Below, one piece after another: positions 25,162-32,736 of a DNA stretch of 64,000 nt. The notes beneath the pieces are model-generated. The model was not told where the DNA came from. It worked only from the letters and a program-made list of their open reading frames with translations, and made no database searches. The position numbers and the translations under genes were made by a program. Source of the DNA: Thermoleophilales bacterium (lineage in GTDB: Bacteria; Actinomycetota; Thermoleophilia; Solirubrobacterales; 70-9). Location: assembly GCA_020636955.1 (NCBI GenBank), contig JACJWY010000010.1, positions 42,768 through 106,767 of the forward strand, read 5' to 3'. Within the stretch, counting starts at the first letter, position 1. Every line of letters begins with the position of its first letter.

Positions 25162-26250
25162 CTAGGCAAGCACGAAGTAGTCGCGGTGGATCAGTTCCTC
25201 TGCCGCATGCGGCATGAGTTCGAGCACTTCGGTGCTCTTCATCCCCCGGATTCGTTCGGTCTCGCCGGATGAGTAATTGGCAATTCCCTTGCCGATCACC
25301 GACCCTCCGGCTACCACCTCGACCGCGTCTCCGGCCTCGAAGGCACCCTCGACGCCGGTCACGCCGACCGGTAACAGGCTGGATCCGCTCTTCCTCAGCA
25401 CATTCGCCGCACCTTCGTCGACCAGGATCCGGCCGGCCACTGGTTTCGCATGCCGGAGCCACTGTTTGAAGGCCGGCGCGTCGCTCGCCAGCGCCCGGAA
25501 GGCGGTTCCCGCGGGTTCACCGGCAGCTGCGAGGCCGAGGTTTCCGTCGACGGTTCCGTTGCAGATCCTCACTTCGATCCCCGATCCGCTTGCCATTTCC
25601 GCAGCGGCAACCTTGCTGCGCATGCCGCCGGTGCCGAAGACCGAGGTCCGGTCCCCTATCTCCAGCGACACCAGATCGGCCGGACCCGACACCTCTTCGA
25701 TCATGGTCGCGTCCGGATGCGTTGCCGGGTCCGCGTCGTAGACACCATCGGTGTTGGTCAACAGGACCAGCAGCCGTGCCTCCAGCATGATTGCCACCTG
25801 TGCTGCGAGGAAATCATTGTCGCCGAAGGTAATTTCGTCGGTTGCGGTGGTGTCGTTTTCGTTGATCACCGGCACCACGCCCCAGTCGAGCAGACGCCGG
25901 AGAGTCTGGCGGGCGTTCACATAGCTGGTCCGGCTGGCGACGTCGGATGCGGTGAGCAGGACCTGGGCGGCGGCGACCTCACCGGCTTCGAGCCTGGTCT
26001 CGTATTCGCGGAAGAGCGATCCCTGGCCTACGGCCGATGCGGCCTGAAGCTCGTCGATCGCGCGGGGGCGGGCCTGGAGCCCGAGCAGGCGAATTCCCCT
26101 CGCAATCGATCCCGAGGTGACCATTACCAGCGGTTCTCCACCCCGCCTCAGCGCCGCCGCCTGCGAGCAGACGGAATCGAGCACTTCAGAGCGCAAGCTT
26201 CCATCATCAGCGGAAACGATCGAAGAACCTAGTTTCACTACAAGGGTCAT
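25162..26250 (-). CDS. proB: Glutamate 5-kinase
   Basis: A 362-residue kinase with an N-terminal amino-acid kinase domain (MTLVVKLGSSIVS; VMVTSGSIARGIRLLG; NENDTTATDEITFGDND) and a C-terminal PUA domain (about residues 275-355). It phosphorylates glutamate, the first and proline-inhibited step of proline synthesis. The ORF is open to 26277 but ATG 26250 gives the usual start; the upstream frame overlaps obgE by only a few bases. It is downstream of obgE as in most actinobacteria, while proA, its normal next gene, is displaced by 3.5 kb. Confidence 0.96.
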   Translation of the reverse strand: MTLVVKLGSSIVSADDGSLRSEVLDSVCSQAAALRRGGEPLVMVTSGSIARGIRLLGLQARPRAIDELQAASAVGQGSLFREYETRLEAGEVAAAQVLLTASDVASRTSYVNARQTLRRLLDWGVVPVINENDTTATDEITFGDNDFLAAQVAIMLEARLLVLLTNTDGVYDADPATHPDATMIEEVSGPADLVSLEIGDRTSVFGTGGMRSKVAAAEMASGSGIEVRICNGTVDGNLGLAAAGEPAGTAFRALASDAPAFKQWLRHAKPVAGRILVDEGAANVLRKSGSSLLPVGVTGVEGAFEAGDAVEVVAGGSVIGKGIANYSSGETERIRGMKSTEVLELMPHAAEELIHRDYFVLA

Positions 26251-26273
26251 TGCGCCAACAAGCCTAGGACTTA

Positions 26274-27566
26274 TCAATAAAGCTCGAATTCGAGCTCTCC
26301 GACCCGAATTTCATCTCCCGACTCGAAGCCGGCCCGTTTGAGCTCCGCCATGACTCCGATCTCGGCGAGGCGGGTTTCGAGATAGGCGAGAGCTTCCTCG
26401 TTGTTGGTGTCGAAGCGCTCGAAGAGAACCTCGATGCCGTGACCGTGGATGCGGAAGGCACCGTCATCTTCACGTTCGACCGAATATCCGTCCTCGCCCC
26501 TGGGCCGATAGGTGAGGTGCTCGGCCTCGAAATCGACCTCGACCCCGCCGGCAGAGGCGACTACCGGAGCCTCGACCTGGGCCGGGACGAAACGGACGAT
26601 GGCTTCCCTGAGTTTGTCGAGTCCCGCTCCCGTGGCCGACGACACGGGAATGATTCCAAGTACCGATCCGCCGAGTTCACGATCCCATTCCTCGAGATGA
26701 TCAGCCATGTCTTCGGCCGTCCAGAGATCCGACTTCGAAAGCACCAGCAGTTCGGGCAGATCCTCAAGCCCGGTGCTCCTCGCGGCCAGCTCCGAGCGCA
26801 CTGTCCGGTAATTGGCCAGCGGCTCGCCTTCCGAGGGGGCAAGCTCCACCACATGGACGAGCATTGCGCAGCGCTCGACATGGGCCAGAAATTCGTGCCC
26901 GAGCCCGGCTCCTTCGGCGGCCCCTTCGATCAGTCCGGGGATGTCGGCGAGCACAACCTGCCGGTCCGGAGTCTCGATCGTTCCGAGCACCGGCTCGAGA
27001 GTCGTGAATGGATAGTCGGCAACCTTCGGATCGGCCCTGGTCAACCGGGCCAGGAGTGAGCTCTTGCCCGCGTTCGGCAGTCCGATCAATCCGACGTCGG
27101 CGAGCATCTTCAGTCGCAGATCGACCCAGCCGGATTCACCGGTTGTGCCGTTCTCGGCGAACCTGGGTGCCTGCCTGACCGAAGTGGAAAATCGCTTGTT
27201 GCCGTGGCCTCCCCGGCCGCCCCTGGCCAGCACCGCCACCTGTCCGGGTTGGGTCAGGTCGATCAACGTGCCGTCGACCGAGGTCGCCTGGGTTCCCGGG
27301 GGCACCGGAATCACGGTGTCCTCGCCCCTCGCGCCCTGCTTGTTTGCCCCCTCTCCATGATGGCCGCGTTCGGCCCGGAAGTGCTTCGACCTGAGCGCCC
27401 CCAGGTCGCGCCGGGAGGGATCACAACGGAGCAGAACTCCGCCACCGTGACCACCGTCACCGCCGTCAGGTCCACCGCGGGGAACATGGGCCTCCCGCCG
27501 GAAGGAGATGCAGCCGTTGCCACCGGACCCGCCCTCCACGAAGATCTTCGCCTTGTCGTAAAGCAC
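26274..27566 (-). CDS. obgE: GTPase ObgE/CgtA
   Basis: A 430-residue Obg GTPase with all three domains. The glycine-rich Obg fold comes first (VEGGSGGNGCISFRREAHVPRGGPDGG), followed by the G domain (P-loop GLPNAGKSSLL, switch DIPGLIEGAAEGAGLGH, and NKxD variant LSKSDLW) and a C-terminal OCT domain (from about residue 345). It supports 50S assembly and stringent-response control. It starts at GTG 27566, 4 nt past the stop of the membrane-protein gene upstream, so the inserted upstream genes probably now lie on its transcript. Confidence 0.96.
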   Translation of the reverse strand: MLYDKAKIFVEGGSGGNGCISFRREAHVPRGGPDGGDGGHGGGVLLRCDPSRRDLGALRSKHFRAERGHHGEGANKQGARGEDTVIPVPPGTQATSVDGTLIDLTQPGQVAVLARGGRGGHGNKRFSTSVRQAPRFAENGTTGESGWVDLRLKMLADVGLIGLPNAGKSSLLARLTRADPKVADYPFTTLEPVLGTIETPDRQVVLADIPGLIEGAAEGAGLGHEFLAHVERCAMLVHVVELAPSEGEPLANYRTVRSELAARSTGLEDLPELLVLSKSDLWTAEDMADHLEEWDRELGGSVLGIIPVSSATGAGLDKLREAIVRFVPAQVEAPVVASAGGVEVDFEAEHLTYRPRGEDGYSVEREDDGAFRIHGHGIEVLFERFDTNNEEALAYLETRLAEIGVMAELKRAGFESGDEIRVGELEFELY

Positions 27567-27570
27567 CCGC

Positions 27571-29007
27571 CTAGGGTACGGAGATGGGTCCCGGCAGGTG
27601 CCCGAGCTCGCTCTTGCGGGCCGACACCTGAGGCTTTTCCGGCAGGTACACGCTCATCGCACCCAGCATGAGGCCGAGCAGCATGACGACGGAAGACATA
27701 TGCCAGGGCCAGTCGACCAGGGCGGAAAGGACTATGGCCAGCGCTCCCGGTGCCAGCACCACTGCTTCCGGCACGGTTCTCCCCCGCCAGCATGCGACGA
27801 CAACCGAAGCGATCATCGCGATCGTGAGCAGCAGTCCGGCGATCCCGACCTCGACCCAGTACTCGAGGACCAGGTTGTGCGCGAAGAGAGTTCGGCTTGT
27901 CAGCTCCTGTTGCTGTTCGAAGGAGGCGGCGGAAAACGAATCCGCACCGGTCCCGGCAACCGGCCTGTCCATGGCCGCGTCAATCGCCGCACTTGCCAGT
28001 TCACCCCTTCCATGGAGGAAGCCGTCGTCGGGGGCATCAAGCAGCCGGAAGCCGACCATGGCCACTGCAAGGATCGCAGCAAGAAAGTAGATGCGAAGGG
28101 CAGCGGCGGGTCCGACCGGCCTGAAGGTCCCGGTCGCCAGCCATCCGGCCGGCAGCGAAAGAGCGGCGATGACCAGCAGCATCACCCTTGCGCCGCCCTG
28201 GTCCACTCCCCCGACTCCCGGGAATGAACCCATCGCCAGCAAGGAAACGACGATCGCGCAAAGCAGGCCGGGCAGGATCCGGATCGCCCGGGGGCGGTCC
28301 ATCCCGACCGACAGCTCCGGCTTCCAGAGAGCGAGCAGGAGGATCAGACAGGCGGCCAGCTGGGCGAAAACACTGGCCGAGATGGCAATCAGCACCACCG
28401 CCTGACCCAGCCACGCCAAAGCGAGGACCTTGACGACGCGACCGCTCCCCGCGTGGTTACCGGCTCGGGATATGCCCCGGGCCAGAGGCAACAGCGCGAC
28501 CGTCTGGACCAGTGCGAGCGCGTTCGGATATTCGAAGGGACCGCCCGGACGCCAGTTTCCGTCGAGGAATTGTGAGGTCGGATGAAGTTCCAGCCCCACC
28601 GAAACGATTCCGACCGCACCACTTGCGATTGCCACCAGGGAGATGATCAGGCATACCGCGCCGATTCCGAGGCGACTGGCGAGAGCCGCGCCGGCGGGCG
28701 CAAAGGCAACCGCCGCGAGGGTGACCATCCCCGCCGAAAGGCTCTCGCCCGAAGCGAGAATCGACCAGAACTCACTCGCGATCTGAAGCAGGGCCATCAA
28801 GACGAGCAACAGGACGGGAACCAGGCGAAGCGAACGAACGGCGGCCCGATCATCGACCCGCAGCGCAAGCAGGACACTCAGGCCCGCCCCGAAAATCAGG
28901 TAATGGCTACCCTCGTGTTCAAATCCTCCCTGCGAAAAGAGGACAAGAAAGAACGTGACAGTGACGACGGTCCACAGAGGAACCGCGCCACTGTCACGCA
29001 GGCCCAT
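27571..29007 (-). CDS. O-antigen ligase/polymerase-like membrane protein (Wzy/WaaL type)
   Basis: A 478-residue protein with about 12 hydrophobic segments. A large extracytoplasmic loop near residues 315-385 contains GAGADSFSAASFEQQQE followed by FAHNLVLEYWVEVGIAGLLL, which matches the H-N-x-x-L-x-x-x-x-E-x-G-x-x-G pattern of O-antigen ligase (Wzy_C/PF04932) proteins. It may polymerise or ligate a surface glycan. The ATG immediately follows the stop codon of the 908-residue secreted-protein gene (TGAATG), so the two are coupled. It sits between rpmA and obgE, outside its usual glycan-cluster context. Confidence 0.7.
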   Translation of the reverse strand: MGLRDSGAVPLWTVVTVTFFLVLFSQGGFEHEGSHYLIFGAGLSVLLALRVDDRAAVRSLRLVPVLLLVLMALLQIASEFWSILASGESLSAGMVTLAAVAFAPAGAALASRLGIGAVCLIISLVAIASGAVGIVSVGLELHPTSQFLDGNWRPGGPFEYPNALALVQTVALLPLARGISRAGNHAGSGRVVKVLALAWLGQAVVLIAISASVFAQLAACLILLLALWKPELSVGMDRPRAIRILPGLLCAIVVSLLAMGSFPGVGGVDQGGARVMLLVIAALSLPAGWLATGTFRPVGPAAALRIYFLAAILAVAMVGFRLLDAPDDGFLHGRGELASAAIDAAMDRPVAGTGADSFSAASFEQQQELTSRTLFAHNLVLEYWVEVGIAGLLLTIAMIASVVVACWRGRTVPEAVVLAPGALAIVLSALVDWPWHMSSVVMLLGLMLGAMSVYLPEKPQVSARKSELGHLPGPISVP

Positions 29008-31734
29008 TCATCGCTTCCGACGCTTGGCCGCCTTCAGGGTCAGCTTCTTCGCCTTGACACCCGTGCCGGAGACCGATGTCTTCAGGCCACGCTTGCCGGC
29101 CTTGGATATGGCCTTCTTGGCAGCTTTGCTGAGCCTGACAGTCAGCTTCGACTTCTTGCCCTTGGCCAGGGTGAACTTCTTTGAACCGATGGTCTTCGGC
29201 TTCTTCTTCTTGACCACCTTCGCCTTCAACACGACCTTGCCCGAGCACTTGCCGGCTCCCGAGCACCGCACCGAGAGCGTGACCTTGCCGGATTTGACCT
29301 TGCCGGCGCCGCTCACGACCAGCTTCCCGACCTTGGGTTCGGGCTTGTGTTCTTCGGCCTTGGTGCAGTCGAGTCGGAGGTCGATGTCGGTCACGGGCGG
29401 AGGGATCTTGTAGACCTGGGTGTCGACGAAGGTCGCCGACCCGCCCGGCGCATGACAGCCTTCCTTCTCGACCCGGACCTTGTAGTAGCCGGCGTTTACG
29501 TCCCAGCCGAAGTGACCCTTCGAGTCGGTCAAGTCCGGATTGGTGCGATTCGATGGTGACATCACCGCGCTTCCGTTCGGAACCGCGCCGAAGGTACCGC
29601 CGGCGGTGTCGGACCGCATCAGTGTCACCTTGGCCCCGTCGATTGCCTTGCCTTCGGTGTCGTGAACGAAGCCGCTCGGATCGATGTAGATGTCGAATGC
29701 GACTTCTTCCTGACTGTCATCGGGGCAGCTGATCGTGTAGGTAATCCGCGCGTAGCCGTGGTTGGGCGAGAACGGTGGCACGGTTGCCGTAAACGCACCC
29801 GAACCGGACGGGGTCATCGGCCCCTGTGCAATCACGCTGACGATCGGCGAGCCCTGGGTGACCGTGTACTGGACCGACTCCGCGGCGCAGGTGGGCGTCA
29901 CGCTGAGCTGGTACGGATCTTCCCAGTAGAGCAGCGGCACCCCGTCGTCGGTGGTCGGTGCCTTTCCGCCTCCAGGCCCCGTGACACCAACGTCACTGCC
30001 AGGCTTCAGCAGGTCGCTCAGCTCGAAGTTCTGGGTTATCAGACCCCCGTAGCTGAGGACCACCGTGCTCGTCGCCGGGGGCAGGTCCGCCTGGTCGCCA
30101 GCCGGATTCGGCCTGGCCTGGACGGTGTAGTTGCCAGCGAGAAGACCATCGAACGCATAGTTTCCGTCTTCGTCGGTGGTCGTGGTGCTGCAGGCTCCGC
30201 CCCCATCCGGGCAGGCCGACACCTGGGCCTGGCTATCGACGCCCGACGTTTCGGTCGAGGCACGGTCCCAGGCAACATTGCCTCTGATCGTGCCGCAGCT
30301 GCGAGGCACCGTCACCGAGCGTTCCACATGTCGTTCGCCACCGGCCGAATCGCTGCCGGCGAAATCCCCGAAGACGTCATACGTGTACGTCTTGCTCTCG
30401 GTGCAGAGCGGATCGGGGGCCCGGAGTGTCCACTCGGTACCCGGGTTGTTTGCCGAGTTCGCGCCGAGCGGACCGGTATTGACCGGACTTGACCCACCGA
30501 CCAGGGTGAGGCCCGCCCCGGGCACTACCCGAAGCTGGCTTGACGCGATGTCGGTATCGCCCGTGTTCTTCAGGTTGGCCGCCACGGTGAAGTCCTTCTG
30601 AGCGGCCGCGAGGCGGTTAGGTGCGGTAGTGGCAAGCGTGACCGGCGGGCGGGCATCCTCCGACGATCCCCCTCCCCCGACTCCCGAGAAGGCGAAGATG
30701 AACGTGTTCGGCGTTCCCAGGGAAGGACCGTCATCGGTTGACGGCTCACCGAGAGACCAGACTTCCGCCTGGGCCTTGCCGACCGCCGAAATCGCATCCG
30801 TCTCAGTCGGGCCGGCACCGTAGAAGATGCTGAACGAGCGGGTTTCCAGAGCCGGCAGGGAGCCGAACCCGAAGTCGAAGAGCGCCCCGTGATCTTCCGG
30901 TCCGGAATCGGTGAAGAAGCCGGAGGCGATTATGTCCGAGGGTCCGTCGAGCGGATTTCCGGAAGCGAAACCGTCATCGCTGGTGTACCTGAGGAATTCC
31001 GAGGTCGCGTCACCGTCGATAGTCACATATTCCGAGAATGCAGTCGGCTCGATATCCCAGTCCATCACGCGCCGGTAAAGGAGATCCTTGATCGGGGTTC
31101 CGGTCAGGTTTTCGATTGACACATTGACCCGGTAGAGGTTTGGACTGCCGGAGAACGGCTCGAACTCATGGGTCACCCGCATGACGGGGGTCTGGCCGTC
31201 TTCGCCGCCCAGGACGTCGACCACCGAAGTGGCAGTGGAAGCGGTCGAGGTGAAGTCGACCACTCGCAGCTGGTCCGGTCCCCCGTAGTCCTCGTTCGCC
31301 GTTCCGTAAACGCCCACGTTGGGACCGTCGCCATCCGCGGGCCCCGAGGCCACTCCCCAGCCTTCACAGAGGCAACCCGGCGAAGTGGAGTCGGCGTTGG
31401 TGGGCATGTACCGCAGGCCGACCACCTTGGTCCCCTCGCCTGAAGACGGAGTTCCCCCGCCGGCGTTGAGATCACCGGCGGGCATCACGCCGAGCTGCAC
31501 GGTCCCGTTGTCGATGATCGCGTTGTCCGGATAGGCCGCCGCTCTCGCGGTGATGAAGTCCGCGGCCGTATGTCCGCCGCCTCCACCCACTTCGGCTGCC
31601 TCGTTCCGGTTCAGATCCGATGACGTAGCAACCGATCCTTCGTCGGCAAGCAATACGAATCCGACCAGAAGAAACAGAACCCCCATTCCGGCCAGCAGAA
31701 AACGGACCGAACGTGCACTACCCCCAACTCCCAT
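29008..31734 (-). CDS. Large secreted protein with Cna-B/SdrD-like and C-terminal Lys-rich modules
   Basis: A 908-residue exported protein. A signal anchor (FLLAGMGVLFLLVGFVLLA) is followed by a large beta domain (about 60-340), a CARDB-like stretch (about 365-480), an SdrD/CnaB-like repeat (IRGNVAW...TTTDEDGNYAFDGLLAGNYTV), a second carboxypeptidase-regulatory-like repeat (DSKGHFGWDVNAGYYKVRV) and a C-terminal module with SVRCSGAGKCSG and a long Lys-rich tail. An extracellular or wall-associated structural role is inferred. An AAGGAGGGG site 6 nt before the ATG fixes the start. It is directly upstream of, and coupled to, the O-antigen-ligase-like gene. Confidence 0.8.
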   Translation of the reverse strand: MGVGGSARSVRFLLAGMGVLFLLVGFVLLADEGSVATSSDLNRNEAAEVGGGGGHTAADFITARAAAYPDNAIIDNGTVQLGVMPAGDLNAGGGTPSSGEGTKVVGLRYMPTNADSTSPGCLCEGWGVASGPADGDGPNVGVYGTANEDYGGPDQLRVVDFTSTASTATSVVDVLGGEDGQTPVMRVTHEFEPFSGSPNLYRVNVSIENLTGTPIKDLLYRRVMDWDIEPTAFSEYVTIDGDATSEFLRYTSDDGFASGNPLDGPSDIIASGFFTDSGPEDHGALFDFGFGSLPALETRSFSIFYGAGPTETDAISAVGKAQAEVWSLGEPSTDDGPSLGTPNTFIFAFSGVGGGGSSEDARPPVTLATTAPNRLAAAQKDFTVAANLKNTGDTDIASSQLRVVPGAGLTLVGGSSPVNTGPLGANSANNPGTEWTLRAPDPLCTESKTYTYDVFGDFAGSDSAGGERHVERSVTVPRSCGTIRGNVAWDRASTETSGVDSQAQVSACPDGGGACSTTTTDEDGNYAFDGLLAGNYTVQARPNPAGDQADLPPATSTVVLSYGGLITQNFELSDLLKPGSDVGVTGPGGGKAPTTDDGVPLLYWEDPYQLSVTPTCAAESVQYTVTQGSPIVSVIAQGPMTPSGSGAFTATVPPFSPNHGYARITYTISCPDDSQEEVAFDIYIDPSGFVHDTEGKAIDGAKVTLMRSDTAGGTFGAVPNGSAVMSPSNRTNPDLTDSKGHFGWDVNAGYYKVRVEKEGCHAPGGSATFVDTQVYKIPPPVTDIDLRLDCTKAEEHKPEPKVGKLVVSGAGKVKSGKVTLSVRCSGAGKCSGKVVLKAKVVKKKKPKTIGSKKFTLAKGKKSKLTVRLSKAAKKAISKAGKRGLKTSVSGTGVKAKKLTLKAAKRRKR

Positions 31735-31775
31735 CGAAACCCCTCCTTGGAACTTCGCCAGTGGCTAAGTTAAAC

Positions 31776-31802
31776 GCCTCATAAAGAGGCTGTTCGCAGC
31801 CT
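31776..31802. promoter_or_regulatory. Two overlapping alternative hairpins between rpmA and the 908-aa gene
   Basis: GCCTC-ATAAA-GAGGC (31776-31790) and AGGCTG-TTCG-CAGCCT (31787-31802) share the bases AGGC, so only one can form at a time. On the minus strand they lie between the rpmA stop and the secreted-protein ATG. They could act as a weak terminator or attenuator separating ribosomal-protein and accessory-gene expression. No strong T-run follows. Confidence 0.45.
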
Positions 31803-31876
31803 AACCGGTCTCCGGATCGAAGTCAACCGGGCAAAATGGTTTGTCCGGAAGGCCCGCCATCAGACCGGCCAGGGCA

Positions 31877-32131
31877 CTACTCGGCGGGAGTTACGGAAAT
31901 GGTGCGGCCGCGGCGGCCGGGCTTGAATTCGACGGTGCCCGCACGGGTGGCGAAGATGGTGTGGTCACGGCCGAGCCCGGTGCCCTCGCCGGGCCAGAAC
32001 CTAGTGCCGCGCTGGCGGACGATGATCTCGCCGCCGGAAACGCTTTCACCGGCGAACACTTTCACCCCGAGCATCTTCGGGTTCGAGTCACGACCGTTCC
32101 GTGAGGATCCGAGTCCTTTCTTATGCGCCAT
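31877..32131 (-). CDS. rpmA: 50S ribosomal protein bL27
   Basis: An 84-residue basic protein starting MAHKKGLGSSRNGRDS, the conserved L27 N-terminus that reaches the peptidyl-transferase centre. No cleavable Firmicutes-type leader is present. It overlaps the 3' end of rplU by 11 nt in another frame, consistent with translational coupling in the rplU-rpmA operon. Its normal downstream partner obgE is displaced by two inserted genes. Confidence 0.98.
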   Translation of the reverse strand: MAHKKGLGSSRNGRDSNPKMLGVKVFAGESVSGGEIIVRQRGTRFWPGEGTGLGRDHTIFATRAGTVEFKPGRRGRTISVTPAE

Positions 32132-32663
32132 CGGTGTCCTCCTTCTTGGCGGCGGGCTTCTTCGCCGCCGGCTTCCTGGCGGCCGGCTTCTTCTCGGCAG
32201 CCTTGGTCTCAGTCTTGGTTTCGGCCTTAGCCGCGGGCTTCTTCGCCGCAGGCTTCTTCGCCGGGGCCTTCTTCTCGGCTGTCTCCGCCTTGGCTTCCGC
32301 CTTCGGCTTCTCCTCGGCCTTGTCTTCGGCTGCCTTCTTCGGGGCAGCCTTCTTCGCGCCGCCGCCCAGAGAGGTCACTTCCAGCCTGGTCAACTCGGCC
32401 CGGTGGCCGGCCCGGCGGCTGTAGCCCTTCTTCGGCTTGTACTTGAAGACCTTGATCTTGTCGCCGCGCAGATGCTCGGTGACGGTCGCCTCGATCTTGA
32501 CCTTTTCGAGACCCTTCGCGTCAACGACGACTTCCTTGTCCTTGAACATGACCGGCTTCAGAGCAACCTTGTCACCCTGCTCGGCCTTCAGGCGATCAAC
32601 GACCAGCACCGTGCCCTTTTCGACCCGGTACTGCTTGCCACCACTTTCAACTACGGCGTACAT
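32121..32663 (-). CDS. rplU: 50S ribosomal protein bL21 with long Lys/Ala-rich C-terminal tail
   Basis: A 180-residue protein. The first ~100 residues (MYAVVESGGKQYRVEKGT to RRAGHRAELTRLEVTSLGGG) are a complete L21, which binds 23S rRNA. The remaining ~80 residues are a low-complexity tail of AAKKP/AEKK-type repeats resembling histone H1-like tails; bL21 is usually about 103 residues, so the tail is an extension. It overlaps rpmA. A hairpin lies in the gap behind rng. The ATG at 32663 is the family start. Confidence 0.96.
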   Translation of the reverse strand: MYAVVESGGKQYRVEKGTVLVVDRLKAEQGDKVALKPVMFKDKEVVVDAKGLEKVKIEATVTEHLRGDKIKVFKYKPKKGYSRRAGHRAELTRLEVTSLGGGAKKAAPKKAAEDKAEEKPKAEAKAETAEKKAPAKKPAAKKPAAKAETKTETKAAEKKPAARKPAAKKPAAKKEDTDGA

Positions 32664-32694
32664 GTCTTGAACTCAAATCCTTGTCTGGTCTTCC

Positions 32695-32711
32695 GAGAAG
32701 CAAATCTTCTC
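32695..32711. terminator. Small hairpin between rng/rne and rplU
   Basis: GAGAAG and CTTCTC pair over 6 bp around CAAAT in the 73-bp gap between the ends of rplU's leader and the rng/rne coding region. It could attenuate read-through in either direction or be part of the rplU mRNA leader. No T-run of note follows. Confidence 0.35.
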
Positions 32712-32736
32712 AGCCTGAAATCGGCGGGACCGAGGA

